64,000 nucleotides of DNA from Rikenellaceae bacterium (GCA_902363575.1 CABJAJ010000006.1:97497-161496), one strand, 5' to 3'. Counted from the first letter of the stretch, positions 1 through 8,393 are shown. Numbers and translations are program-made. The notes: generated by a model not told the origin, from the sequence alone.

Positions 1-316
1 CCATGCCGAGCGACGCGAGCAGCGCAGGCACCCCGGCGGCGAATACAGTCATCGCCATGCTGATACCCACACCGAGCACGCCCCAGACCAATGCGCGGGG
101 CGCGATTCCGAAACCCGGCATCGAATAAACCCCATGCGTGATACGCAGCCCGACGCACTCGCCGAAAGTAGATAACAAAGCGAACTTCAGAAAACTCATC
201 GTCAGGCCATGCCGGGCGTTGAAGCCCTTGTAAAATTCATAAACGGCGGGAAAAACGAAGAACACGGCAACCACGGCGGCGACGCAGAGGAGGACGATCA
301 CATCTTTTTTCTTCAT
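1..316 (-). CDS. Membrane protein, 3' end outside window (partial)
   Basis: The first 105 codons of a gene reading off the left edge. It starts MKKKDVIVLL with a long hydrophobic stretch at about residues 6-26, then a short amphipathic part and further hydrophobic stretches around residues 40-55 and 75-105. This suggests a polytopic inner membrane protein. I do not recognise the family. The ATG at 316 is the only plausible start because it directly precedes the Lys-rich n-region of the first membrane segment. Codon use and GC match the neighbouring chromosome. Confidence 0.7.
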   Translation of the reverse strand, partial: MKKKDVIVLLCVAAVVAVFFVFPAVYEFYKGFNARHGLTMSFLKFALLSTFGECVGLRITHGVYSMPGFGIAPRALVWGVLGVGISMAMTVFAAGVPALLASLGM

Positions 317-431
317 ACGATTCGGAAGAGGGTCAATCAATCGGAGCGCAATTTAAGCAAATTATTCCGTTCGGCATAACCCTTCGGAACATTATCCCGT
401 CAGGGGACAGCAGAAAGCACCCACAAACAGA

Positions 432-460
432 CGGCGGCACGATTGAAAATCGTGCCGCCG
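432..460. terminator. Perfect 12-bp hairpin between the left-edge gene and DUF2795 gene
   Basis: CGGCGGCACGAT and its exact reverse complement are separated by a 5-base loop. It lies 45 bp beyond the stop of the minus-strand DUF2795 gene. There is no strong T tract on either side, so it may act as a weak terminator or mRNA 3' stabiliser. Confidence 0.5.
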
Positions 461-504
461 GATAATTCAACGATATCACTCCGGGGTTTCTGCCCCGAAT
501 AGGA

Positions 505-726
505 TCAGTACTCCTCCTCGTTGAAGAAAAAGTCGTCCTTTGACGGATAATCGGGCCAAATATCTTCGATGGATTCGTAAATATCCCCTTCGTCCTCAAT
601 CTCCTGCAGGTTTTCGAGCACTTCCAGAGGCGCACCCGAACGCACGGCGTAGTCGATCAACTCCTCTTTGGTCGCCGGCCACGGAGCATCTTCGAGTTTC
701 GATGCAAGCTCTAATGTCCAATACAT
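505..726 (-). CDS. DUF2795 domain protein
   Basis: A 73-residue, very acidic protein (MYWTLELASKLEDAPWPATK...) matching the small DUF2795 family of Bacteroidota. The conserved core is WPATKEELIDYA followed by a run of Asp/Glu ending in FFFNEEEY. The family is short, so this copy looks full length. The function is not established. The gene is monocistronic, with its own promoter upstream and a hairpin downstream. Confidence 0.85.
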   Translation of the reverse strand: MYWTLELASKLEDAPWPATKEELIDYAVRSGAPLEVLENLQEIEDEGDIYESIEDIWPDYPSKDDFFFNEEEY

Positions 727-802
727 AATTCAAACCTTTTAAGTACCTATCCACAAGACGATTACCAATCAACCCACCGTATCGTCCTCTTCCTATGGGA
801 TG

Positions 803-810
803 CAAATGTA
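803..810 (-). promoter_or_regulatory. Bacteroidota -7 box for the DUF2795 gene
   Basis: On the minus strand this reads TACATTTG, matching TAnnTTTG. A TTTG (plus-strand caaa, 829-832) lies 18 bp upstream as a -33 element. The leader to the ATG is about 75 nt. Confidence 0.55.
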
Positions 811-1024
811 TAAAAAAATCGAGAAAAACAAATAAAATACCCGATTTCCTTGCACGTGTCCCGGCATTGCCGCAGATCATCTGCGATCCACCTGTTCGGA
901 AGCAGCATCACCGTTGCAACAGCCATGCCGCCAGCCCGCACCTTCTATTCAAAAGGATTCCCTACGCCTGACCGAACCGCAGTCCGATAAATAGAGAATT
1001 TTTTCACCCGGCAATCCCGCCGCA

Positions 1025-1576
1025 TCAGGGTTCCCAGAGCGTCTCCTCCACCTGGAAATGGAGGGTCAGCGCACGCCCAAGCAGATAGAAATAGTCGGAA
1101 AGCCGGTTGAGATAGACGAGCGCACGGCGGTCTGTTTCGTGCGCGGCGTCGGCCCGGAGCGCGGCACGCTCGGCACGCCGGCAGACGGTGCGGCAGACAT
1201 GGCAGAGCGAGACGGCGCGATTCCCGCCGGGAATGGTGAAATTGGTGATCTGCGGCACCGCGGCCTGCATCGTGTCGATCCGTTCTTCCAGGTAGCCGAC
1301 GGCCTCTTCGCCCAAAGCCGGAACCTTGCCGTCACCTCCCTGCCCGACGGCCAGCAAAGCCGCGACGGTCATCAACCGGGATTCGATCCGGTTGAGATCG
1401 GCCACATAGGGACCGAGCGCCGGATCGTCCGACAGATTATCCTTGAGCAGCGCCGCAAAAGCGATCAGCTCATCGACCGAGCCGTAAGCCTCGACCCGCA
1501 CATCCGTTTTGAAAACACGTTCCCCGCCAATGAGCGCGGTGGTGCCTTTGTCGCCTGTTTTGGTATATACTTTCAT
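1025..1576 (-). CDS. pduO: Corrinoid adenosyltransferase, PduO type
   Basis: Transfers the adenosyl group of ATP to reduced cob(I)alamin to give adenosylcobalamin (EC 2.5.1.17) in the cytoplasm. At 183 residues it has the usual single-domain PduO length. The N-terminal ATP-binding motif is YTKTGDKGTT (residues 4-13). The helical core contains FTIPGGNRAVSLCHVCR (113-129) and RRAERAAL, and the C-terminal helix LNRLSDYFYLLGRAL. It is the last gene of a three-gene minus-strand operon, and its ATG overlaps the preceding stop (ATGA), implying translational coupling. No cobalamin riboswitch was seen upstream of the operon. Confidence 0.93.
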   Translation of the reverse strand: MKVYTKTGDKGTTALIGGERVFKTDVRVEAYGSVDELIAFAALLKDNLSDDPALGPYVADLNRIESRLMTVAALLAVGQGGDGKVPALGEEAVGYLEERIDTMQAAVPQITNFTIPGGNRAVSLCHVCRTVCRRAERAALRADAAHETDRRALVYLNRLSDYFYLLGRALTLHFQVEETLWEP

Positions 1577-2085
1577 ATCCTGAAATGTTGCTTGGGCAAA
1601 TGGTTGTTGAACAGCAGCAGATACCCCCGGTTATCTACCGAAGTCGAAGGGTGCGCCTCCGCGATGCGGCGGCACAGCTCCGTTCGCTCCTGGCTGTCAT
1701 AAGGCCCCATCAGGCAGACGGTTGCGCCCCGTTCTTCCGCCCCGTGCACGAGAGCGAGGGTTTCGGCTGCCGGCATCTCGTGCGTCAGCACGTTCAGCTC
1801 GACCGCTTCCGCACAATTCACGCCAAACGTAGCGTACCCGCAGTGATGCAACAGATTCTGCAACTCCGCGGCACGCCGCGCCGACACGCCGGCAGCACGA
1901 AGCGCCTCGTAGAAAGCCCGGTCGCCGGCCGGAAATCCGCGCCGCATAAAAACTTCCCGCACCAGTGCGTACACGAACGGGGAGTGAACTCCGTGCCCGC
2001 GGAAATGGCGGGCGCGGGCGAGCCGGTTCCCCAGCCGCTCCACCCTGCCGGTAAGGCGGCGAATATTTTGCCGTCCGCCGTTCAT
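1573..2085 (-). CDS. Unknown protein, possibly a reduced methyltransferase relative
   Basis: A 170-residue protein. The start at 2085 is chosen because it overlaps the upstream stop as ATGA; a longer in-frame version would run deep into the FAD oxidoreductase gene. The N-terminal sequence RGHGVHSPFVYALVREVF resembles the head of a family of Bacteroidota SAM-dependent methyltransferases. No clear glycine-rich SAM motif follows, so activity is doubtful. The C-terminal part (TVCLMGPYDSQERTELC...NRGYLLLFNNHL) looks like one half of a Rossmann-type fold. It is sandwiched between an FAD oxidoreductase and PduO, with 4-bp overlaps on both sides. Confidence 0.7.
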   Translation of the reverse strand: MNGGRQNIRRLTGRVERLGNRLARARHFRGHGVHSPFVYALVREVFMRRGFPAGDRAFYEALRAAGVSARRAAELQNLLHHCGYATFGVNCAEAVELNVLTHEMPAAETLALVHGAEERGATVCLMGPYDSQERTELCRRIAEAHPSTSVDNRGYLLLFNNHLPKQHFRI

Positions 2086-3350
2086 TGTTTCAGCATACCG
2101 GCCAGCCGTCCGGTCGAAAAGGCGATCTGCAGGTTGTATCCTCCCGTGTCGGCATCCAGGTCGAGCACCTCGCCGGCGAAATAGAGGCCCCGCACTCGGC
2201 GCGATTCCATCGTCAGGGGATTCACCTCGGCGCAATCGACTCCCCCGGCCGTGACCACCGCATACTCGAACGGCGCGTAATCCGTGATGGGAAAGACCAT
2301 GCCCTTGAGCACCTTAATCAGTCGTTCGATCTGTGCATCCGCCACTTTGCGCATATAGACCCGCGAATTGACATCCAGCTCATAGGCGAGCGGCATGACC
2401 AGCGACTTGGGAACCAGCTTACGCAGCAGCTCCGAGAAAAACTCCTCCGGCCCCAGCGCCTCCCTTTCGCGGACGATCCGATCCCGCAGGATTTGTTCGT
2501 CGAGCGCGGGTTTCAGGTCGAGCACCAGTTTGACCGAACGGCCGTCGATGAGCGCATCGACCGCATCGCGGCTCACACGCAGTGCCACGGCGCCCTCGAT
2601 GCCGCGCTCGGAGAAGCCGACCTCGCCGAACTCCTCCCGCACAGGTTCGTTGTCCACGAAAAGGCGGGCGCCTACGTTGCGCAGCAGCAACCCGCTCAGA
2701 TGGGGCATCTGGGGGTGCGACGAACGCAGCGGGGTGAGCGACGGACGGAGCGGCTCGATGCGGTGTCCCAGGTCGGCAGCGAACGCATAGCCGTCGCCCG
2801 TGGAGCCCGTGGACGGATAGGATACGCCGCCCGTGGCCAGGATGATGCGGTCGCACTCCTCCTTGCGCTCGAATCCACGGCGGTTGATATACTTCACGCC
2901 GAAAACCCGCTGACCGAGCGTCATGATCTCCGTCACCTGCGTGTCGTAACAGATCTTCACGCCGTTTTCCACGCAGTATTCCAGCAGGGCGTTGGCGATG
3001 TCCCATGCCTTGCCGCTCTGCGGGAAGACCCGCTCGCCCCGTTCGGTATCCAGCCTGACCCCCATCCGCTCGAAAAATCGGATCGTCGCCCGGTTGTTGA
3101 ACTCGGCGAAAGCCGGGGCGAAAAATTCGGCGTTCGCACGCACATGCTCCGCGAACTCCTCGGCGGGCCGGGCATTGGTCACGTTGCAGCGCCCTTTGCC
3201 CGTGATGCGCACCTTGCGGCCCGACTTTTCCATCTTTTCCAGCAGCAATACCCGCAATCCGTTGCGGGCCGCCGTTCCTGCGGCCATCATACCTGCGGCG
3301 CCTGCGCCGACGACGATCACGTCGTAACCCACTCGTTCGATCTGTTCCAT
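2082..3350 (-). CDS. NAD(P)/FAD-dependent oxidoreductase, HI0933/BaiN family
   Basis: A 422-residue flavoprotein. It has the dinucleotide-binding GAGAAG (15-20), the family signature GRKVRITGKGRCNVTNA (44-60), and a C-terminal FAD-contacting segment TGGYNLQIAFSTG. The start at 3350 is preferred over upstream in-frame codons because the family begins right before the GxGxxG strand and the extension lacks any motif. The substrate is unknown; family members are linked to bile-acid or unsaturated-substrate reduction, but that assignment is not transferable from sequence alone. First gene of the operon with the unknown 170-residue protein and PduO. Confidence 0.9.
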   Translation of the reverse strand: MEQIERVGYDVIVVGAGAAGMMAAGTAARNGLRVLLLEKMEKSGRKVRITGKGRCNVTNARPAEEFAEHVRANAEFFAPAFAEFNNRATIRFFERMGVRLDTERGERVFPQSGKAWDIANALLEYCVENGVKICYDTQVTEIMTLGQRVFGVKYINRRGFERKEECDRIILATGGVSYPSTGSTGDGYAFAADLGHRIEPLRPSLTPLRSSHPQMPHLSGLLLRNVGARLFVDNEPVREEFGEVGFSERGIEGAVALRVSRDAVDALIDGRSVKLVLDLKPALDEQILRDRIVREREALGPEEFFSELLRKLVPKSLVMPLAYELDVNSRVYMRKVADAQIERLIKVLKGMVFPITDYAPFEYAVVTAGGVDCAEVNPLTMESRRVRGLYFAGEVLDLDADTGGYNLQIAFSTGRLAGMLKQ

Positions 3351-3511
3351 ACGGGCACAAAGATAGGCAATAATCCCCAAACGCCGTCGCGATTCCGCGG
3401 GATTATTCGCCCGGGTGTCTCCCTTTCCGACCGCATCGCCCGGGGATGCCCCCGCCGACGGAACGAATGGAATAAACGGCGGGACGACGCCGGAATATTT
3501 CTCTGCCGGAA

Positions 3512-3541
3512 TTGCAAATCGGCGATTATCCATTATCTTTG
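3512..3541 (+). promoter_or_regulatory. Promoter of nusB
   Basis: TTG at 3512-3514, 19 bp, then TATCTTTG at 3534-3541: a good TTTG-N19-TAnnTTTG promoter. It lies 25 bp before the nusB ATG. Confidence 0.7.
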
Positions 3542-3566
3542 CGGTCGCAAAAACGTTCTGAAAGTT

Positions 3567-4508
3567 ATGTTGAGTAGAAGATTATTACGGACAAAGGCGA
3601 TCAAGGCCCTCTATGCACACCTCAAATCGGAGGCCGACAACATGATCGCCACCGAAAAGACCCTGCTCGCCTCGATCGACAAGGCATACGACCTCTATTT
3701 CCAGATGCTGGTTCTTCCGGTCGAAATCGCCCGTTACGCCGAGCAGCGCCAGGAGCTGGCCCGCCGCAAAAAACTGCCTACTCACGAAGACCTCCACCCC
3801 AATACCAAATTCGTGGAGAACGAGGCGATCCGCCGTTTGGCCGACAGCGACGCGGTCGGCGACTACGTCGCTTCCCGCAAGCTGGGATGGGCGCGTAATC
3901 CGGAGTTGATCCGCACCCTCTACAACCGGCTTATCGAAACCGACTACTACAAGAGCTACATGGCCTCCGAAACCCGTTCCCTGAAGGAGGACGAGCAGCT
4001 GCTCGAGCGATTTTTCGCTTCCGAGCTGCAGGAGTGCGATGCCCTCGACGAAGCGCTGGACGAACAGTCGATCCTCTGGAACGACGACCTGGGCCATGTG
4101 CTGACCATGGTGATCCGCACGCTGGCGGCCATGCGCCAGTCGCACAAAGATGTGAAGGTACTGCCCAAATTCAAAAACGACGACGACCTGGACTTCGTGC
4201 GGACGCTCTTCGAGAAAACCCTCATCAATTACAGCGAAAACCTGCGCTATATCGAGAAGTTCACTCGTAACTGGGACGTCGAGCGCATCGTCTTCATGGA
4301 CAACCTCATCATGGCGACCGCCCTGACCGAGCTGGTGTCGTTCCCCTCGATTCCCGTCAAGGTCACCCTGGACGAATACATCGACCTGTCCAAGTACTAC
4401 TCCACTCCCGGCAGCAGCACTTTCATCAACGGGGTGCTCGACAAGATCGTCGAATCGCTCACCCAGGAGGGGAAAATCCGCAAAACGGGCCGGGGGCTGA
4501 TCGGATGA
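3567..4508 (+). CDS. nusB: Transcription antitermination factor NusB
   Basis: RNA-binding antitermination factor that acts with NusE/S10 on boxA, especially on rRNA operons. At 313 residues it is the long Bacteroidota form. The N-terminal MLSRRLLRTKAIKALYAHL matches the start of the NusB helical fold, and the C-terminal third (DRNWDVERIVFMDNLIM-like, then FINGVLDKI) carries the canonical NusB helices. The start at 3567 follows a promoter; the frame is open far upstream but lies antisense to the FAD gene. The stop overlaps the DUF1573 ATG by 4 bp. Confidence 0.93.
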   Translation: MLSRRLLRTKAIKALYAHLKSEADNMIATEKTLLASIDKAYDLYFQMLVLPVEIARYAEQRQELARRKKLPTHEDLHPNTKFVENEAIRRLADSDAVGDYVASRKLGWARNPELIRTLYNRLIETDYYKSYMASETRSLKEDEQLLERFFASELQECDALDEALDEQSILWNDDLGHVLTMVIRTLAAMRQSHKDVKVLPKFKNDDDLDFVRTLFEKTLINYSENLRYIEKFTRNWDVERIVFMDNLIMATALTELVSFPSIPVKVTLDEYIDLSKYYSTPGSSTFINGVLDKIVESLTQEGKIRKTGRGLIG

Positions 4509-4918
4509 TGCGCCGCCTGCTTCTTCCGGCGCTGCTCGCTCTGGCCGCTGCCGCATGCAGTCCCCGGAAAACGGTCGGCTACGGAGGCGAAATCATCCCC
4601 GTAACGGACACGATCCTGCGCACGGGCGGCTCCGATACGATCCGTTTCGGACGGATGCACGAGGGAGAGATCGCCGCCAAACGGATCGTATTCGACAATC
4701 GCAGCCCGCGCTCGTTTGTTGTCACCTCCTATGAGGTCTCCTGCCATTGCACCGAACTCGCATTTGACAATCAACCCGTTATCCCGGGCGAGGGGTTGCG
4801 TGCAACCGTCACCTTCGATACCCGGGGCGAACGGGGTTGGCAGATGAAGCTGATGAAGGTTTACTTCTCGGGCTCGCGCGAACCGCTGCGGCTCTTTATC
4901 GAGGCCGATGTGGAATAA
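4505..4918 (+). CDS. DUF1573 lipoprotein
   Basis: A 137-residue lipoprotein: signal peptide MMRRLLLPALLALAAAAC with the lipidated Cys at 18, then one DUF1573 beta-sandwich domain (about 40-135) with the family-typical SYEVSCHCTE. These Ig-like (ASH/MSP-like) domains are common in Bacteroidota periplasmic proteins; the function is not known. Its ATG overlaps the nusB stop, so the two are co-translated. Confidence 0.85.
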   Translation: MMRRLLLPALLALAAAACSPRKTVGYGGEIIPVTDTILRTGGSDTIRFGRMHEGEIAAKRIVFDNRSPRSFVVTSYEVSCHCTELAFDNQPVIPGEGLRATVTFDTRGERGWQMKLMKVYFSGSREPLRLFIEADVE

Positions 4919-4920
4919 AC

Positions 4921-4950
4921 TTGGATATTGCGTAAAAATCACTATATTTG
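4921..4950 (+). promoter_or_regulatory. Promoter of yajC
   Basis: TTG at 4921-4923, 19 bp, then TATATTTG at 4943-4950. It lies 42 bp before the yajC start, so yajC can be expressed independently of nusB. Confidence 0.7.
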
Positions 4951-4991
4951 TCCGGTCGAAGCGACAGAAAACAAGTAAAACATAACGAAGT

Positions 4992-5318
4992 ATGATTAAT
5001 TTCCTTCAAGCGGCCGACGTGGTGGTGGAACAGCCCCAGCAGCCCGCAAACTACAGCCTCTTCATCATGATCGGTCTGATGATCCTGGTGCTCTGGCTTT
5101 TCATGTGGCGTCCGGAGTCGAAGCGCCGCAAGCAGATGGCCCAGTTCCGCGCAGGTCTGAAAAAAGGCGACAAGGTGGTGACTGCCGGCGGTATTTACGG
5201 CGTTATCAAAGAGGTGCGCGAAAGCTCGGTGCTGATCGACGTGGACAGCAACGTGACGCTGCGCATCGACAAGAACATGATCGTGGCCGACTCTTCCGAG
5301 CAGCAGGCCCAGAAATAA
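4992..5318 (+). CDS. yajC: Preprotein translocase subunit YajC
   Basis: Small accessory subunit of the Sec/SecDF-YajC translocon. It has 108 residues: a short N-terminus, one membrane segment (about 22-40, FIMIGLMILVLWLFM), then the YajC core RPESKRRKQMAQF and GDKVVTAGGIYGVI, ending with VTLRIDKNMI. Usual length for the family. It has its own promoter and a terminator just after the stop. Confidence 0.95.
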   Translation: MINFLQAADVVVEQPQQPANYSLFIMIGLMILVLWLFMWRPESKRRKQMAQFRAGLKKGDKVVTAGGIYGVIKEVRESSVLIDVDSNVTLRIDKNMIVADSSEQQAQK

Positions 5319-5335
5319 ACCTTTCGGCAAAATTC

Positions 5336-5365
5336 AAAGGCGACTTCCGACGGGGTCGCCTTTTT
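5336..5365 (+). terminator. Intrinsic terminator of yajC
   Basis: AAAGGCGAC / GTCGCCTTT stem with a 10-base loop running into TTTTT, 18 bp after the yajC stop. Confidence 0.85.
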
Positions 5366-5483
5366 CGTGATTCCGACCTAAGGCCAAACGGCCCGACCGC
5401 CGCATGTGAACGAATCGGCCGTGCTCACCTGTGCGCAGCGGGCACCCGACCATTCGTCCTATCAATCCGATCCTGAAGAAACC

Positions 5484-5738
5484 ATGAAAAAAACCTATTC
5501 CTACCAGACTATGGGCACCTGTTCCAGACAGATCGACCTGGAGCTGGAGGGGGACGTCGTGCGAAGCGTCCGCTTCACGGGCGGCTGCCAGGGCAACACC
5601 ACGGGAATCGCCACGCTGGTCCGCGGTATGCGGGCCGCGGAGGTGATCGAACGGCTCGGCGGAATCGACTGCAAGGGCCGCGGCACCTCGTGTCCCGATC
5701 AGCTCGCCTGCGCATTGCGCCGAATGCTCGCGGAATAG
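5484..5738 (+). CDS. TSCPD domain protein, TIGR03905 family
   Basis: An 84-residue stand-alone TSCPD domain, related to the C-terminal domain of class II ribonucleotide reductases. It has several Cys residues (MGTCSRQIDLELEG, GGCQGNTTGI, and GRGTSCPDQLACALRRML at the end), suggesting metal or redox chemistry. The start is placed at the ATG just before the conserved YSYQTMGTCS; the longer frame upstream has no support. The function is unknown. Confidence 0.9.
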   Translation: MKKTYSYQTMGTCSRQIDLELEGDVVRSVRFTGGCQGNTTGIATLVRGMRAAEVIERLGGIDCKGRGTSCPDQLACALRRMLAE

Positions 5739-5805
5739 CCGTTCACCTGCGCAGGTGCCGTCGCAACGAATGACCTCCACGCCGCCCCGACCGAAACCGG
5801 CAGCA

Positions 5806-5842
5806 CCTCATCGGGCGGACACGTCCGGTTTGCCCGATGAGG
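5806..5842. repeat. Perfect 11-bp inverted repeat
   Basis: CCTCATCGGGC and GCCCGATGAGG are separated by 15 bases, between the TSCPD gene and tRNA-Gln. No T tract follows on the plus strand. It may stabilise the TSCPD transcript end or act as a factor-assisted terminator. Confidence 0.5.
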
Positions 5843-5863
5843 CGCAGCCCGGAAAACGGCATG

Positions 5864-5890
5864 AAAAAAACGGCCCCCGAAGAGGCCGCC
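5864..5890 (-). terminator. Intrinsic terminator of tRNA-Gln
   Basis: On the minus strand a GGCGGCC stem with a TTCG loop is followed by TTTTTTT, directly downstream of the tRNA 3' end. Confidence 0.8.
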
Positions 5891-5896
5891 GCTTTG

Positions 5897-5969
5897 GTTG
5901 AACTACCAGGACTCGAACCTGGAACGACAGAACCAAAATCTGCTGTGTTACCATTACACCATAGTTCAA
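5897..5969 (-). tRNA. tRNA-Gln (anticodon TTG)
   Basis: The minus strand folds as a tRNA. Acceptor TTGAACT pairs with AGTTCAA; the D-arm contains GGTGTAATGGTAACAC; the anticodon loop is TTTTGGT with anticodon TTG; the T-arm is CCAGGTTCGAGTCCTGG. Genomic bases after the acceptor read CCA. The exact 3' end may differ by one base. Confidence 0.93.
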
Positions 5970-5992
5970 TCCCATCGGCTCGTAAGCCGATG

Positions 5993-6023
5993 CAAAGGTA
6001 GGGCAAAGATTCCAGATTACAAA
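5993..6023 (-). promoter_or_regulatory. Promoter of tRNA-Gln
   Basis: On the minus strand TTTG (6020-6023), 19 bp, then TACCTTTG (5993-6000). An 8-bp dyad CATCGGCT-cgta-AGCCGATG (5973-5992) lies between the box and the tRNA. Confidence 0.65.
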
Positions 6024-6082
6024 ATTTTGCGATCAAATTGTATCCCGGTCCCTTTTACGGGATTTTTTACTACTTTTGCGTC

Positions 6083-6463
6083 GTGAAACGCTGGCTGATA
6101 CTCCTGCTGCTGGGCCTGATGCCCCTGCTCTATGCCGCCGACGGCGCCCGCGCGACGTCGGAAGGTCCCTGCGGCAATGTTCCCGCCTCCCTCTGCCAGG
6201 GCGACGGAGAGACATGCAGCCCGCTCGCAGCCCCGCTGTTCGCCATGCCCGGAAGCTCGTCCAACATCCAGCTTTCGGAGGCGGGCACACAAGCCGGCAA
6301 GACCCGTCTGCCGGTCATCTGCCTCGAGCAAACGGCATACCAGGCCACCCGAATCCAGATTTACCGCTCGGCCCTGCTGCGGGGCGTCCCGCGCTCGGAA
6401 GGCTATCTGACGGGGCGGCCCTGCGACCGCTTCCTCTACCCTTTCAGGAAAATTGTCATTTAG
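6083..6463 (+). CDS. Small secreted protein of unknown function
   Basis: A 126-residue protein read from GTG at 6083: (V)KRWLILLLLGLMPLLYAADG looks like a signal peptide, followed by a Cys-containing mature part (GPCGNVP, SLCQGDGETC, VICLEQ, PCDRFLYPF) with no recognised domain. A TACTTTTG box ends only 4 bp before this GTG, so the message would be nearly leaderless. The alternative start is ATG at 6119, which would lose most of the signal peptide. The opposite strand is also open here, so coding is likely but not certain. Confidence 0.5.
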   Translation: MKRWLILLLLGLMPLLYAADGARATSEGPCGNVPASLCQGDGETCSPLAAPLFAMPGSSSNIQLSEAGTQAGKTRLPVICLEQTAYQATRIQIYRSALLRGVPRSEGYLTGRPCDRFLYPFRKIVI

Positions 6464-6544
6464 CGAACAAGTCCGCATGTACCCGGCCCTTTCGGAAAGC
6501 GTCGGGCGATACCGAATTGTTCAACGCCAAACGACTATTTTACC

Positions 6545-7051
6545 ATGATTTCCAAAAACCACATTGACCGGGCGATTTACCACGCCTCGAAAGATATCGT
6601 ATGCCGCCGTTACAACCCCCTGGCGGGAATTGTCCTGACCATCGTCGGCGCGGCCCTGCTCTGGGCCAACTACCACGTTTCCTATTTCGATGAGCGCGAA
6701 CTGCTCGCACAATGGAACCTGCTGCTGAGCAGCTGCCTGCTCCTGACGGGGCTGACCATGATCTGCTACCGGCTCTTCGGCGACTCCTCGGCGCCGGTGG
6801 AACGCGCAACGGGCGAGCGGCTTTACCGCAGCGAGTACTTCTTCGAGACCAGCGAGCTCCCGCGCATCCGCGAGGCGGTCGAGACGGGTGATTTTTCCCT
6901 GATCGGCAAGCTGCCGCGCAGCTACCAGCCCGCAGCCGAAGTCGTTTGCTACCGCACCGAAAGCGGTTCGATCCTTGCGGCCCAACTCTTGCAAAGGCAC
7001 GAACCGCAATGCGACGTCCTCGTATTCAGAGAGGGCAACTATACATTCTAA
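6545..7051 (+). CDS. Two-span membrane protein of unknown function
   Basis: A 168-residue protein: a soluble head (MISKNHIDRAIYHASKDIVC), two membrane segments at about 26-44 (PLAGIVLTIVGAALLWANY) and 57-75 (NLLLSSCLLLTGLTMICY), then a cytoplasmic-looking domain of about 90 residues. I do not recognise it. It ends 10 bp before nhaD, so they are probably co-transcribed; a helper role for the antiporter is possible but purely positional. Confidence 0.7.
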   Translation: MISKNHIDRAIYHASKDIVCRRYNPLAGIVLTIVGAALLWANYHVSYFDERELLAQWNLLLSSCLLLTGLTMICYRLFGDSSAPVERATGERLYRSEYFFETSELPRIREAVETGDFSLIGKLPRSYQPAAEVVCYRTESGSILAAQLLQRHEPQCDVLVFREGNYTF

Positions 7052-7061
7052 ATAACATGCT

Positions 7062-8393
7062 ATGATTCTTGCCATGATTCTGATCTTTGTGCTGGGCTAT
7101 GTCTTCATCGCCCTCGAGCACAAGGTGCGCATCGACAAGGCGGCCATCGCCCTGGTCATGTGCGGGCTGCTGTGGACGGTTTACAGCCTGCTGGCCCACG
7201 ACGCGCACATCGATTCCGAGATCATCGAACATCTGGGCGACACGAGCGAAATCCTCTTCTTCCTGATCGGTGCCATGACGATCGTCGATCTGATCGACTC
7301 GCACGGGGGATTCAACGTCATCACCGACCACATCACCACGCGCGACAAGCGCAAGTTGCTGTGGCTCTTGTCGCTCATCACCTTCTTCATGTCGGCGGCA
7401 CTCGACAACATGACCACCACCATCATCATGGTCATGCTGCTGCGGCGGCTCATCACCGACAACCGCGAGCGCTGGATCTTCGCCAGCGTGATCGTCATTG
7501 CGGCCAACAGCGGTGGCGCCTGGTCGCCCATCGGCGACGTTACGACGATCATGCTCTGGATGCGGGGCAACGTCACGGCTTGGGCGCTGGTGCGCAACCT
7601 GTTCCTCCCCTGCCTGGTTTCCGTCGTCATCCCCACCGCCCTCGCGCTGCGCTATATCGGGAAAGGGAGCGTCATGCCCGCACCGCAAAACGCCGGAAGC
7701 GGACTGCCGCCCCACGTCGGACCCCGGCTTCAGAAATTCATGCTCGTCACGGGCGTGCTCAGCCTGCTGTTCGTGCCCGTCTTCAAAACCCTCACGGGGC
7801 TTCCTCCCTACATGGGGATGATGGTCTCGCTGGGCATCATGTGGATCGGGACGGAGATCATCTACGACACCCGGCGCTGCATGGAGGATTCAATCCAGAA
7901 CCGCGTCTCGAAAGTCCTCAAGCACATCGACATGCCGACGATCCTCTTCTTCCTGGGCATCCTGATGGCCGTCGCAGCCCTCGAGAGCGCAGGCATCCTG
8001 GCGACGTTCGCCCAGACGCTCGACACCCGCGTCCACGAGGCTTTCACCATCGCCGGGGTCACGGGCCTGCTCTCCTCGGTCGTGGACAACGTGCCGCTCG
8101 TTGCGGCCTGCATGGGCATGTATCCGATCGCCGACGCGGCGACCATCGCCGCCAGCGCCGATCCGGCCTACATGCAGTCCTTCGTCCAGGACGGTATTTT
8201 CTGGCACCTGCTGACCTTCTGCGCCGGTGTCGGCGGCAGCCTGCTCATCATCGGCTCGGCGGCGGGCGTGGTCGCCATGGGGCTCGAAAAAATCAACTTC
8301 GGCTGGTACCTCAAGCACATCTCGCTGCTCGCGCTGGCCGGGTATGCCGCAGGCATGCTCGTGATCTATCTCGAACACCTGATCTTCCTCTGA
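7062..8393 (+). CDS. nhaD: Sodium:proton antiporter NhaD
   Basis: Inner membrane Na+/H+ antiporter of the ion transporter superfamily, 443 residues and about 11-12 hydrophobic segments. Typical NhaD features: the N-terminal FVLGYVFIALEHKVRIDKAA, a conserved SAALDNMTTTIIMV in the first repeat, GGAWSPIGDVTTIMLW, and in the second repeat SSVVDNVPLVAACMGMY and GVGGSLLIIGSAAG. These two inverted-repeat signatures carry the Asp/Asn and Thr/Ser residues thought to form the ion site. Last gene of the operon, followed by a strong terminator. Confidence 0.93.
   Translation: MILAMILIFVLGYVFIALEHKVRIDKAAIALVMCGLLWTVYSLLAHDAHIDSEIIEHLGDTSEILFFLIGAMTIVDLIDSHGGFNVITDHITTRDKRKLLWLLSLITFFMSAALDNMTTTIIMVMLLRRLITDNRERWIFASVIVIAANSGGAWSPIGDVTTIMLWMRGNVTAWALVRNLFLPCLVSVVIPTALALRYIGKGSVMPAPQNAGSGLPPHVGPRLQKFMLVTGVLSLLFVPVFKTLTGLPPYMGMMVSLGIMWIGTEIIYDTRRCMEDSIQNRVSKVLKHIDMPTILFFLGILMAVAALESAGILATFAQTLDTRVHEAFTIAGVTGLLSSVVDNVPLVAACMGMYPIADAATIAASADPAYMQSFVQDGIFWHLLTFCAGVGGSLLIIGSAAGVVAMGLEKINFGWYLKHISLLALAGYAAGMLVIYLEHLIFL

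Noticed and set aside
2085..3566. Long upstream extension of the nusB frame
   Set aside because: It runs antisense through the FAD oxidoreductase gene and lacks NusB homology before 3567; a promoter sits at 3512-3541.
3351..3566. Possible cobalamin riboswitch upstream of the operon ending in PduO
   Set aside because: Only about 215 bp between divergent genes, shared with the nusB promoter, and no B12-box-like sequence seen.
5743..6036. 97-codon frame across the tRNA-Gln
   Set aside because: It is the tRNA gene, its promoter and its terminator read through by chance.
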